Positions 20,500 through 32,525 of a DNA stretch of 64,000 bases are shown piece after piece. Position 1 is the first letter of the stretch; the number at the start of each line of letters is the position of its first letter. The stretch covers positions 186,001 to 250,000 of the forward strand of contig CAMPDV010000440.1 of the NCBI GenBank assembly GCA_946699065.1, given 5' to 3'. The position numbers and the translations under genes were made by a program. The stretch comes from Loxodes magnus. Its lineage: Eukaryota > Ciliophora > Karyorelictea > Loxodida > Loxodidae. The notes under the pieces were generated by a model. The model saw only the letters and a list, made by a program, of their open reading frames with translations, searched no databases and was not told the origin of the DNA.

Positions 20500-22930
20500 A
20501 TTTCTAATTTCCATCATTACAGAATCTTAAATTAAGCTATAATTACATCCAAGACTTCTCTTTTATCAGCTAAAAGTAACCGAGAAAGCTGATAGTTAAT
20601 CATAACTAAGTTTAGCAAGTTTTCTGAAAAGCTGATCTATTGGAGTTGCTAGAAATTGATATTTCCTGAAATTAGTATAAACCTTGACTTTCCTTTAAAA
20701 AATAGACTTGCAATAGAACCTCTTTAATCGTAAACATTACCCATACTTAGAGTAGATACTAAAGCTCTAAGAATAGGTTAAGAGTTACTGATATTAGAAA
20801 AGTATGAGTAACAGAATAAAAAGCAAAAATATAAAGCAGCTAGCTAAAGGAATAAGGAAGAGAGATTATTATAAAATAGCATGGAAAAATAGAAACCTTA
20901 GATTGTTTTTATGTTGATGAAAAATACCAAAAATTACAGTTAAGCTAGCAGGTTGGATAGATTGCTGGTCTTCTAGGTGGGGAAAGTGAAATAACAAGTT
21001 ATTAAGAAACCTCGTATGAAGAAATTAAAATACCTTTAAAAATGATTATAGGTATTTTAAAAAAATGCTATTACCTCTTAAAGTAGAATATCAAGGTAAA
21101 TTCTGGAGAAGTGCAAAATTCTTCTTAATTTCCTACATATTAGCTAAGATACATTTCATCCATGAAAATCTGCATCTCACCTTATATTTATTAAGAATAA
21201 AAAAGTATTATAATCTTTATAGCTACATATGTGAAAAAGCTTTATCGTTATCATAGCTGAGAAACAGAAATAAACAAACTTAAGAATAGCACGAAATAGC
21301 AGCTCTAAAGTAAGAAGAAGAACTCAATGGAAAAAAGGTAATCCATTCGACATTTCTGAAAATACTTCAAAGAATTAAAGTTATTCAGATTAGTCTAAAT
21401 CTTAATTTCAGGGATTAATTTAAAGTACTAGTAATCAATAAAGTAGAAGCAGCTTTATTAATCAAGGAATCTAAACTTAAGAGTTTTTAATGATTATTTA
21501 AGATGAAAAATAGTCATTAAGAAGTAGAATTCTAAACAGATGTTTAATAGAAGATTTTTAAAAAAATTAAAAAAGATCTGCTGCCTTTTTTATCTTCAGG
21601 TGGATATTTAAATCAAGGAAAGATATATTTCTGATAAACTTTCGAAGCATAGAAATTTAAATGTGCTCAACAGCTTTTTCAATCATGAAAACTAAATTAA
21701 GATACAGTAAATGAGTAAAAATAACTGAAAGCTAGTAAGGCAAAACAGATAAAAATAAGGGAAATAAATGTTGCTATCCTTGGAGAAATAACTAACTGAA
21801 GCCTTTAAAGTTTGTCTGAAATTAACGAGTCATTAAAGGAATTAATTTTATAAGGGTAATATGGAGAGGTGACCAAAATGCTGTAAGTAAGTAGAAGCAT
21901 CTTGAGGATAAATTTTTATCTCCTTCAATTTTCCCTGCTTTCTATCTTCAGATCTGCTCAAAGACACTAGATAAAGTAAAATGATAAATTTAGTAAAATG
22001 CAAGAATGATCAAGATATGAGCGACATGGAACAGTAATCTAAGTAAAAGCGAAAAATAGTAAAATTAAATTAGTCTAAAGGATAAAAAAAGCCAGGCTAC
22101 TCAAAAAATTTCTAATTAAAAAAACTTACAAATCCAATCTAATTTAGAAAGCTATTTAAGCTCTAATTTGCAAAGATAATAAGTAAGCAGAAAAGCCTCA
22201 AGTTTTAAAAAACCTACTATAATACTAGAATAAAAAGGAATCAAGCGACGCCAAATGATTATAAGAATTTAGAGAATAAATAAGTTCCTCCTACTAACTT
22301 GAGCTAAGCATCTTAGAAATCGGGGTTAGATAGAAAGAAGAAAAGTGTCTTAGATTAAAAAAATGATAACAAAAAAGAGGTTAATAGTAGAACTTGGCTC
22401 AAGAATATAAAATCAAACAAGAAAAGCCTAAGTGCAAAGTTCCTAGTTTACCTATATCAGATAAAACTCCAAAAAACTGAAGCTATAAAGGATCAACAAA
22501 TCACTTTAAAAGAAGCTTCAATATCTAGAAAAATATCTAAAGCATATTGACTAAACGACGAAAGTAAGTACTTATACAGAAAGTACTAGAAAATTTTAAA
22601 TTATTGAAGAAATAATTAAAAAGCAGTTTTTTAAATAAAGGAAATTGAGATAATCTACCAAGGAAAAAAGGAAATAAAAGGGAAAAGAGCTGTCAATGCT
22701 GAAGAGTAACATGTAAAAGAGTTTATATTAATCTGATTATTAACTCTAAAATTAGTATGTAAAGATATTTTAGAACTTTTTAAGATAGAAACAAAGTGAC
22801 GATTACCATAATCATTTTTTAAAATCCGAAAAAAGAGATTAAACTAGTTTGTTCAGCAAAAAAAGAACCAAAAAAGATTTTAATCTCAGAGATGCTTTTG
22901 AATAAAAGTGTTAACAGTTAGAATGAAAGA
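20500..22930 (+). CDS. Coding-like stretch, function unknown
   Basis: The plus strand is purine-rich and reads as protein-like sequence under the reassigned code, for example NLDFPLKNRLAIEPL (20,680), EITSYQETSYEEIKIPLKM (21,000), KVEYQGKFWRSAKFFLISYI (21,078) and LLPFLSSGGYLNQGKIYFW (21,575). The best frame changes at about 21,000. No known domain is recognised and no clear start or stop was found. Because every codon can be sense, an AT-rich open frame is weak evidence. The call rests on composition and on rare runs such as LSSGGYLNQGK. Confidence 0.3.
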
Positions 22931-23299
22931 TGAAGTGGTTTCAATAAGCACGATAATCTAATAGGACTACTCATCAAATTTATAGAATATAATAAAACCT
23001 AATTCATGGACCAAAACGTGCTTAGACTAGAAAGATAATTTTCTCATTTTTAAAAGTTTAGGAATGAGTTAACCTAAATCTGAATAGCCGTTTTCTTGAC
23101 ATCAATACATCAGACATATTTCACTTCAATTACTCTTCAATCGGACTATTAACTCCTGTCGTAAATCTCTCACTTTTTTATATGCAAAGCAAAATTCTTC
23201 CCTCTTTTATATTGGGTAAAGAAATAATAAAATCGTTGATCTCTTTAGCAGCAATTATGTTAGGACCGAATTTTAAGTAATAGTAAGAAAAAACTTTAT

Positions 23300-24850
23300 T
23301 TTTTAGCCTGAGATAATAAAGTTTTGGATGAAACTCTAAATGTTAAGTATTTAACTATGAAATTAAGCTTAGTAGGATTATAAAAACTTACTTGTCTCTT
23401 TTTGGAAAATTTGATTAGAGCTATCAAGGATTAACGGATTCCAAACTTAAAGTTTCTCTTACAGTTTTATAGTATTTCAGCACTTTCACTTCTCAGTTTA
23501 AATTTTTAGAACTTGATCAGAGCTCTCTTTGAAAACTGATTCCAAACTTAAATTTCATCTTACAGTCTTACAGTTCTTAAGCTTTACATTTATCTGTTTG
23601 TTTTTGGAGAACTGGATAAGAGCTTTCAAGAATAATGGCCTCCAAACTTAAAGTTCTTCTTTCAGTCTTTTAGTATTTCAGCACTTTCGATATTCAGATT
23701 AAATTTGAGTAAAAGATCATAGCTCCTATGTATAACGGATTCTTTACTTAAAGTCTGTTAACAGTTTTTTAAGTTTATCAGCAATATGTTTGTCAGATTT
23801 ATTTAGAACTAGTTCCGAACGCACGAATATCAGAGTCTTAACTCAAAGATTTATTTCAGTACTTTAACTTCTTCAGCTTTTCAATACTCAGATTTATTTA
23901 GAGAACTAGATAAGATCTCTAAAATATATAGAATTCTTCGCTTAAAGTCGGTTTTTTAGTTTTTAATTTCTTAAGTTTTATCTCTATCATACTCTTTTTA
24001 TAATTAGATCAGAGCCATTAAGTATTTCTGTTTCTATTCACAAAAATCTTGATTCAGTTTTTTAAGATTTTCAGCTTTAACGTAACTCTGAATTGCTTTA
24101 TAAACTATTTCAGAACTCAAAAAATATCGGACTCTTCTCTCAGATTTTCTATTTCCGTAATTTAACTTCATCATCTTTTCGATACTCAGACTAATTTTAA
24201 GAACTAGATAAGAGCTCTAATGTATGTCTATAGTTTTAATAGTTGGTCAACAATATGTTAATCAGACTTATTTTCATACTGTGAAAGGTTCTAAAGAGAA
24301 TCGCAGTCTTCGCTCATAGTTTTTATATCAGTATTTTAACTTCATCAGTATTTCAATACTCAGATTTATTTAGAGAACTAGATCAGAGTTCTTAAAATGA
24401 GTAGATACTAAACTCAAAGTTGTAATTTCAGTCTTTTAACTTCTTCATTTTTTTGATGCTCAGATTTTTTAATTATTTGAGCATGCTCTTAAGTAGAATG
24501 GAATCTTATATCAACTTCTACTTTCAAACTTTTCAGATTTTCAGCTTTATTAATACTTAGACTTATTTTGAGAACTAGATTAGAGCTCTTAAGACGAACG
24601 GAGTCTTAACTATAAGTTCATCTTTCAGTTTTTTTACTTCTTCAGCTTTTTGATACTTAGACTTCGTTTGAGAACTAGATCAGAGCTCTCAAGTATTTCG
24701 TAGTAATAACTCAACTTCTACTTTCAGACTTTTCAGCTTTATTAATTCTTAGACTTATTTTGAGAGCTAGTTCATAGATCTCACGCTAAACGGAGTTTTA
24801 ACTAAAAGTTCTAGTTTCAGCTCTTTTCTAAAGTATTTCTAGAGAGCTTT
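23300..24850 (+). repeat. Degenerate tandem array, about 14 units of ~100 bp
   Basis: The marker AGAACTAGATCAGAGCTCT and variants recur about every 100 bp (for example 23,600, 23,900, 24,200, 24,373, 24,571, 24,671, 24,763). Each is followed by CTTAAAGTT, TTTCAG and CTTCAGCTTTTNGATACTCAG. The unit is not a multiple of three, and repeated peptides fall in changing frames on both strands, so it is primarily a DNA repeat. It separates the plus-strand stretch at 20,500-22,930 from the one at 25,340. Confidence 0.7.
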
Positions 24851-25339
24851 AACTATCTTTCCTTTTTCTTTTGATTCATGAATATAGTCTTAGAAGCTAG
24901 TTTTGCTGTCTTATTTCTTTTTTAATAGCAATTTTTTTGTTTAGCATCAGATTAAATACGTTCAGAAATAGTTTTTAGATTAAGCTGAAATACTCGTGAA
25001 AAATCCACCTGGAAAAGACTGGTTGGAGTATTCAAACCTTTTGGCAAGGAATTCCAACCAGTGCAAGCTAATTAACTCACTCTCTTGTCGAACACACTTA
25101 GGTTAGAAAAGAGATCTGATAATACACAACAAGAAATATTGATATAAAAGCTCTACTTGATACATCATAAAAATAATAAGTCTTAATCTAGCATCTTAAC
25201 TCTTTCTTAATTATAACAGTAAATAAATGCTTTATTAGAAATTTAGATATACAAACTGAAATAAAAAGGCTAATATATAAGTATAAGGATTTAAAAATAT
25301 ATTTTAGGTTGTTATTAAGAGCACAGAAGATTAACAATT
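24851..25339. other. Spacer after the 100-bp array
   Basis: No coding or repeat support beyond a short imperfect hairpin CCACCTGGAAAAGACTGGTT / AACCTTTTGG... near 25,005-25,065. Confidence 0.3.
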
Positions 25340-25884
25340 TATTAAGTAAGTTAAAACCAGTTTTTCTGTCCTCTTTTGCTTTCAAATATCCCTTAAATCG
25401 AAGGGTTGGAACTTAGAAAGAAAATTTAGTTTTAAAATACATTAAAGAGTTAGAGACTCAATTTTCGGCTAAAAAGCTAAAGCATTTCTAGGTAAAGAAA
25501 AGAGCATTGGGATTGAAAAAGCAATCTAAATGAAGGAAAGATTTGAGAGATCAGTTAGCTGTTAATTAAGTTGAGGAATGCAATTATAATATAGGGATTG
25601 AAGAAAGTTAGTATTAAAATCCAATGTTAGAAGTGATAATTATTATTCAGTCTAGCTCTAAAGAAGACAGAAAACGAGTTAATTTTCAGTAGTAGCAAAA
25701 ATATAAAGCTAAGAATAATTGTAATTTTTCTGTGAAGCATAGGCATGGAAAAGCATTTTTGATTGGTCTTAAATCTTGATAGTACTCCAAGTAGAAAATG
25801 AAGACATTCTCTAGTTTATATAAGAGCATTAGAATTTAAAAAATACAAAGCTATTATGAAAATGTTCTTGGTAGAAAAAAATTG
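25340..25884 (+). CDS. Short coding-like stretch, function unknown
   Basis: A plus-strand frame reads KYIKELETQFSAKKLKHF, then GIEESQYQNPMLEVI and FSVKHRHGKAFLIGLKS, and runs into the repeat element at 25,885. The first part resembles the end of a basic-leucine-zipper (Y...LE), but the basic residues expected before it are absent, so I do not call a transcription factor. It may be a gene truncated by the repeat insertion. Confidence 0.3.
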
Positions 25885-26345
25885 AAATAATTAATCGGAA
25901 GGGAAAACATATAAAAGACGTCCTTTAACCCTACTAAGGCATATGAGTGAGAAAGTAATTCTAAAAGCTACTCTCTTAAGCAGCAACACTAGAAGAGACT
26001 CGGATTATTCAAGCATTTAGATTTGTATTAATTTTAATTAATTTTATAGTTAAACGATATGGTCTATTTAAACCTATCCTTAGCTTCTTAATATTAAATA
26101 TTATAGAGAACTTAAATTAAATATAGATTATCAGAGTAAGTACTTAATTACTTAAACTGTGTATCTTAATAATTAATTTTTACTACTATCTTCTTATTTA
26201 AATTCGACTTGAAACTTCAATTTATTAATTTAAGCTATATTTGACTACTTAATTATACTTAGAATTAAAGAGACTAATTAGTATACTTTAATATGCTAGC
26301 GCCAATTTTAAAAATGGTACATCTTAATTTCATTCAAGATGTGTA
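25885..26345 (+). mobile_element. Repeat family copy 2, uninterrupted (~460 bp)
   Basis: Matches 12,620-12,802 plus 13,643-13,935 at high identity and contains the single GTTAAACGATAT (26,049-26,060) where copy 1 carries its insertion. It ends with a hairpin at 26,319-26,342 (ACATCTTAA against TCAAGATGT). No coding capacity is evident. A short non-autonomous retroelement is the likeliest reading. Confidence 0.75.
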
Positions 26346-26458
26346 AATTATTTTTTGATAAATTCATATAGTTTCTATGTATAATATTTTTTTAATGATA
26401 AGAAGAAAATATTTTACGATAGTGTAAATTATTATTTATTATATATATAATTAAAAAA

Positions 26459-26950
26459 ATGGAAAAAACCCGGGAATCTAAACCTTAAATTCTAACCTTA
26501 AAGATCAATCTTAAATCTCAGTTAACTAACAAGAACCAAGAATTCAAAAAAGATTAATCTACTCCTGTTAAGGATTGGGAAATACTGAATTTCCTAGCAA
26601 ACTGAAAAAGCAAGAGAAACCCCATGAGCAAGACATTATTTAGCTTGATTCATTAATTGAGAAAATTAATACCGAAATATAGATCCTGAAGGCGGAAAAA
26701 TTGAATCTTCGGCTTCTTTTGTAAGATAGAAAAAAGGAAAATCAAGACTTGGTAAGTAAAGTTTAGTTTTAAATTAAAGCCTTAACTTGCTAATTTGAAC
26801 TATTAGAAAAAAACCTAGTAGCAAATCAATAGAAAATTAAAGAAGAAATTCTATTACCAATAAAAAAAACTACCCTCAAACAGATAAGATGGAAATTGAA
26901 AAAATGTAAACAGAATCAAAATTTTAAATTTAAATTTAAACTAAAAGAGT
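26459..26950 (+). CDS. Coiled-coil ORF, possibly a LINE ORF1 fragment
   Basis: ATG at 26,459 (MEKTRESKPQILTLK). After a frame change near 26,590 the reading becomes a clear coiled coil: QLDSLIEKINTEIQILKAEK, LNLRLLLQDRKKENQ, ALTCQFELLEKNLVANQQK. It is preceded by A7 before the ATG, like the ORF1 starts at 12,812 and 48,477, and runs into the inverted LINE tail at 26,958. ORF1 of a LINE joined tail-to-tail with another copy is plausible. Confidence 0.4.
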
Positions 26951-26957
26951 TTTTTGA

Positions 26958-28120
26958 CGTCTTTAATTGCAAGAATTGCTTCTTTCAATTATAGAAGTAA
27001 GTAAATATTTTTAAATAGTTTTTTAATATTGTTTACATCTCATCATTTTTCTTTAATTATTTCTTCTTTTTATTCATCTTTAGCTTCTTCCTTTTTTGCT
27101 TTCTCCATTTCTAGAATCTCAATTCTCCTTGTCATTAGCTTCTTGTGAAATATTTTGATCTATAAGTCTAAATACTCCAATTTAGACCTTGAAAATGAGT
27201 TTAGATATTCTTGATCGTATAGTTTAAGGCGCCTTAAGTCATAATTTCCGATCTTTTCCGATAATCAATTCATTATATAGAATAGTACACACATTTAAAG
27301 ATATGCTCGAAAGCTTCATACTCTCAACACATACAATAGGGATTATCAATGGGGTAATGACGATCTTAAAGATCCTTACGGAAATTATAAGTTTAGGTTC
27401 TAAGTCTATATATACTGATAATTTCTCGTCTGTACTATTTGCTTAATTCAGTATAAGTAATTTGTGGAAATTGTTAAAGATTACCAAATTATTCAGTATA
27501 TACTTTAGCTGTTTTCATTCTCATAAATTTTTAGTAGCTACTTTGTAGAAATATTGTTGTATTATTTCTCTTATATGTTTAGTAAAAGTTTTAAGATTGG
27601 TATTATTCTATTAATTCTGCAGATCGATATTATAAAGGTCTGATAATTGCTACAATTAATCGTAGTATTGAAATCCTTTTTTCCATATATTAATGAAAAG
27701 AGAGCCTATTGTTGATCTTGGAAAATCAATACTTTCTTATTTAATTTTATGGTAGAATCTGTAGAATTTTATAGCCATAATGTGCTTAAAGAGTAATCAA
27801 TTCAGGTCTATATAGCATGATTCATTAAATGTTGAAGTTGCTACTTAAAAAGCTTTTCTTGAAATTAATCTCATGCTTGATTCTATTCTGTTCAGAACTC
27901 CAGTTACTCCTTTTTGAATACTTCATGGTACTAAGTCTCCTCCATATTCTGCTTTAGGCAATGTAAAAAGTCTACATAAAGTTTTAAAATGTCAAGGAGT
28001 TACATTCTTATATCTCATCAGTTAAAAAACAGCTTTCTTCATTGCAGCTATATATTTGAATGCAACTTCTTTGCAATGGGGATTTAAGTTCTTCTTCTCG
28101 AAAGAATTTTATCATATTAA
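26958..28120 (-). pseudogene. 5'-truncated LINE: C-terminal region of ORF2 and 3' hairpin
   Basis: Minus-strand reading aligns with the C-terminus of the LINE at 48,468-54,324: NVTPWHFKTLCR (28,000), LPKAEYGG (27,940), then KDLQDRHYPIDNPYCMC (27,300), near the zinc-like CxC...H region. The element ends in the family hairpin at 26,958-26,997. It lacks endonuclease and reverse-transcriptase core, as expected for 5' truncation during target-primed reverse transcription. Several frame changes show decay. Confidence 0.8.
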
Positions 28121-30639
28121 AAAGCAATTGAGCAAATATTTTTTTTGGATCTAATGAACATACGTTATTATATAATGAATTAACTAAACAAAAAAATAGA
28201 AACTAAGCAAGGGAGAGGAAGAGGAATTTTAGAGGAAAGTTGAATTTAATCTAAGATAAGTGAAAAAAAGATTAACGGATAGTGAAAATGAATTAAGAAC
28301 TAAAATTAAGCGTAAATTTTTTTTATTATTAATTATATTATGCTTAATTAAAAGCCAAGCATAAGCTAAAATTATATCTTATTTTAACCAATTATCTTAA
28401 TTTGAATTGTATTAGATTGCATTATCTCATTTCTATTACTCAGATACTCACATCAATTATCATTATAAAATCAATCAACTAAACTAAAATTAAGTTTCTA
28501 ATTATTTTAATCAATCTATTTCAAACTAAAATTAAGTCTCTAACAACTAAAAACAAGCTTCCTTATATAATAGCTATGGATTAAACCTTTAAAAATTACT
28601 TATTTATACTAAATTTACTATCTCTCTTAATATTAAGCCTTTAGCTTTAACTCCTTTTACATTTCTTTAACTAAGATTAACAATTTATTCTATTAATAAG
28701 CTATTTTACTATATAATTAAGGATCTCATTTTTAATCATGCTAGGTGTTGCTGTTAAACAATAAAATTAAAGCTAGTTAAACATTATTCAAGATAAAGCT
28801 AACAAGATTTAAATGATTAAAAGCTAATGAAAATCTATAATCTAATAAAATAATAACTTCATTAAATCAACATAAATAAATTACACCTAGAAAATTTATA
28901 ACTAAGTAAATTATATTTAAGTTAAAGCTGGAATTTTAGATTGCAATTTTGATGAAAATTACCTTACAAAGCTGAAAAATTGTATGAAATAGCTATTGTA
29001 TAAAACAATTTTAGGAAAGATAGATAGAATAAAACAAAAGATAAAATGAGAGAAACAACAATAAGAAAAAGATAAATTTAAGAAAAAAACTGAGATGTTA
29101 TAAAATTAAAAGAAGGCCTAGATATATAGATAAAGTTATTTTGTGTAATTTTTCTGCTAGATATCAGTGCTAAAAGAAAAAGAAATATAATGAATGCTGA
29201 ATATAAACATAACTATGAAAAGAAAACTAAAAAAAAAGTTGAAAAACCATAAATTCAAACAATATTTGTTTCTAATGAGTAGAATTAACATTTGATATAT
29301 CACTGTAGAAATTCGAACAAAACTTAAAAGAACAAGAATTAGATCTCTAATTGCGATTTATAAAGATGTTATGATAATTTTGAGTGCGTGCTTTGGCTTA
29401 TTTAAGCCTTTAGAGTTTTTTCAAGCCTAAATTTTAATTTATTTTTTTGCCTTTATTTATTCTAACAAAATTAATTACATATTTTTTTATTTCTTAGTGT
29501 TTCTCAATTAAATTTGTACATTTTCATAGCTCTTCTATTTCTTAAATTTGTAATTTTTGCATTAAAAAATTCAAACAGCTGAGAAATATAATATCTAAGA
29601 ATAAATCTTAGGATATTAATTTGAAGATCAATGAAGACTAATTTATATAAACAGGCTTTTATCTTTTAGTACCTATAGGTATTAGCTTATTTTCTTAAAT
29701 TTCCTTAATAATTAATATTCCTCTGATTTATTATAAATTTTACTTTCTTTATTAAAACTTTCTTCAATTGATGAACTAATTAGTCTTATTATCTTACTAA
29801 TTAAGATTATAATTAGCTTTATGCTTCTAATTTTTTCTAAATTTACAAATACTTACTCTTTTATTTTAAGCCTCGTGCAATATAGATTTTCTTTCATATT
29901 ATTGCATTTTTTATACAATTCCGTCTTTTATAAATTTTACTTCTCATCTAATCTCCAATGAGATATATAGGAATGTTTAGTTGTATAGGTAAATATTCAG
30001 GCTAATTTTTTTTATAATTGGAGTCTTCGATTATCTATGTTCTGTTTACTTAAAAAGCTTAAATTACTTTATTAGTTTTTAATAGTTTAAGACTTCACTG
30101 TAATGAAGGGTTATTAATGAAATCTTTTCTTGGCTCTATTTTAATAAATAGACACTTACATTTTATTAATTTTTAAATTAAATTTATTAAAAGAAAAAGT
30201 TAATCCTTAATTTATTGAAGCAAGTAATTCATTATCAACTTAATAAAAGTTACTAAGCAATTTTATTAGCTCTAGAGATTAAATGTCATTATAAATGATT
30301 TTTAGAATCAGTAAAACCTTCTATTTTTGTGATATTAATCATAAACAAGTTGTGAACAGTTAACTTGCAAGATTGAGGAAGAGATTTAGTTTTTGATAGA
30401 ATAATATAAATATTAGAAGTAACAAATGAAGACTAAGATAAGAACACTTTAATACATTAATATGTATAATTATAACTTAATTTAAATAAAACTTAAAGGT
30501 GTAAATTTCATGCTCCACTGAAAATTCTTAAATGATATCATGCTGAGATGTCGATCCTTAAAAATACATAGATTTAATTTAAAGAGACTATTTTTAAACA
30601 GAAAAAAATATTCCAAATAAGATATTTAAAATCATTGAA
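28121..30639. other. AT-rich region, nothing recognised
   Basis: Low-complexity A- and T-rich blocks. No motif, repeat or convincing coding frame was found on either strand. Confidence 0.4.
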
Positions 30640-31399
30640 TTTAATTAAAGAGTCTAGCTGAAATTTGTAATTTAAGTTCCAAGGATTTTATAGAAGTCAA
30701 TTCTCCATTGGCTGGAACATCATGAACTCCAAAAAGCAAAAACAACTAAAAGGGAATAGAAGTGGAAAAAGAAGAGTTTAGGAACACATTGTAGATATGA
30801 AATAATGTTTTAAGCCTTCAAGTGAACTTGATTTATCTAATACCTTAATATTCATTGAATTATTTAGAATATGAACATTAGTTTGCTTGGTTATCTTTTA
30901 ATAATATTTAAATTTTAACCTTTTAGCTATAAAGCATTAGAGCTTAGAGCATTAGAGCATTAGAGCAAAATGATAGTATCATCTTATTTAAAAATAAGGA
31001 GTGGATTAAAATAATAATAATAAGACTCAAGTTTAGATAAAGGGAATTAGTATAATTTTAAGTATAAGAAAAATAATAATAGTAGAAGACTTCTTAGCTA
31101 AAAATATTTCTATTAATATATTAATTGAATATCTTTAATTTAATATAAATCTTTATTAAATAAAAGAAAGCTTCCTATTTCATTTAAATTAAAGAAATAA
31201 AAGACTTAACTGGGAACAATAAATGTTTGGATACTTTCTAAACTTCACTAAAGTCTTAACTCCATCTAAACTGACTGAAAAACTATCCCAAAATAAGGAT
31301 TTGAGACTTAGCAAGTAAATAAGAATAACAATTATAATTTGCAAATAAGAAATTTTAAGTCATAAATCAAAAAGAAATTAATAGACATCAAAAATAAAA
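30640..31399. other. Spacer with weak coding signal and a 9-bp repeat
   Basis: A short stretch at 30,690-30,830 reads protein-like on the plus strand (SILHWLEHHELQKAKTTKRE). At 30,930-30,966 GCATTAGAG repeats in tandem. No gene boundary can be supported. Confidence 0.25.
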
Positions 31400-31960
31400 T
31401 CATAAGATTTTAAGGCTTACTGCTTCTTTGTTTAGCTGGAGTATTTTTTCCTGTATAATTTACCTTATTGATTGCAATAGATTTTGAAAATATTTTCCCA
31501 TTAGTTCTCTACTTTTTTCTTTTATTTTCATTAAAATTCTAAGCAGCTTCTAGCTTTGTGCTATGTCGCTTGCAATATAAGCATCTTATTACTTTCCAAT
31601 CGGGAATATAATTTGTTGTAGGCTATCGCTTTACATCCATCGGATCATTCATCTACATTTTTGCAATAATATGCTTTCAGTTAACTCTGCGAATTGATTA
31701 AATTTTGTTTCTAATTATTCTATTCTGATAATTCCTAGCTATTTATTTTCAATGTTTTCTCTTATGAATTAATCATCAGGTATTCTATTTTTCTTTCAAT
31801 TTTTTGTACAGTTCTTAAATGTTTAACATTTTCTAATTTATGACTTGGAGTTTTTAAAGTATTTTTTATTAATCATAACTTGACTAAGATGATTCCTTTT
31901 TAGAAGAGATTTTTTACTAGTAATTTTCCATTTTTATTATTATTAATAAGTCGATTTTCC
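31400..31960 (-). CDS. Coding-like stretch with a CXXC...H motif, function unknown
   Basis: Minus-strand reading gives FIRENIENKQLGIIRIEQLE (31,780), a frame change near 31,670, then YIPDWKVIRCLYCKRHSTK and NKVNYTGKNTPAKQRSS. The CLYCKRH pattern could be part of a zinc site, but no full domain is recognised. A degraded LINE ORF1 tail is one possibility. Confidence 0.3.
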
Positions 31961-32041
31961 ACTTGGAAAAGCTGATGTGATTCACTGAATGAATAGAATG
32001 AATAACATGAATAATGAGAACATTTTTATATTAATATTGAA

Positions 32042-32075
32042 AGAGTTGCGCACCAACGAGGTGCTACGTGCTCTA
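32042..32075 (+). repeat. Third copy of the LINE inter-ORF hairpin
   Basis: AGAGTTGCGCACCAACGAGG, TGCTACGTGCTCT matches the hairpin of the 363-bp inverted repeats (908-942 and 6,597-6,631). Changes on the two arms (C to T, C to T) leave the outer AGAG/CTCT pairing intact. The flanking ORF1 sequence is not conserved here. Confidence 0.6.
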
Positions 32076-32525
32076 AAATAAAATTAATTAATTTATATAG
32101 AAAAATAGAGATAAATTAACCAAAGTAAATGAGATAAACTTAGATTATATAAGTTTATTTTATTGTATAATTGTTAACTTTTTTTCATACTCATGTTTTT
32201 AAAGAAATATTTTTTGAAAGAAAATAAATAAATTATGTAATTTAATTAATTTAATCTCAAATACATTTTTTCAAATTACTAAAAGTCTTTATTTTTACAT
32301 AAAAATATGTATTCGATAGATGATAAAATTTTTAAACTTAAGATTTAAGCAAACTTTGGTAAATTAATTGAGAAAATTAAACTTATAGAAAAATTAGTAT
32401 GTTTTTTCTTTATTTATTTAAAAATTAAAAATAGAATTTTCATATTTTTGTAAAAATTTAAATTTAAATACATTATTGCTAAAATATTTTATCTTATATT
32501 CATTTATTATACATTATTTATTTTA
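32076..32525. other. AT-rich spacer upstream of the multi-exon gene
   Basis: Long A/T strings with no motif. An upstream exon with the start codon of the gene at 32,526 might be hidden here. Confidence 0.4.

Noticed and set aside
27100..28000. Plus-strand reading through the LINE tail from the coiled-coil ORF at 26,459
   Set aside because: The opposite strand aligns with LINE ORF2, so the plus-strand continuation is antisense.
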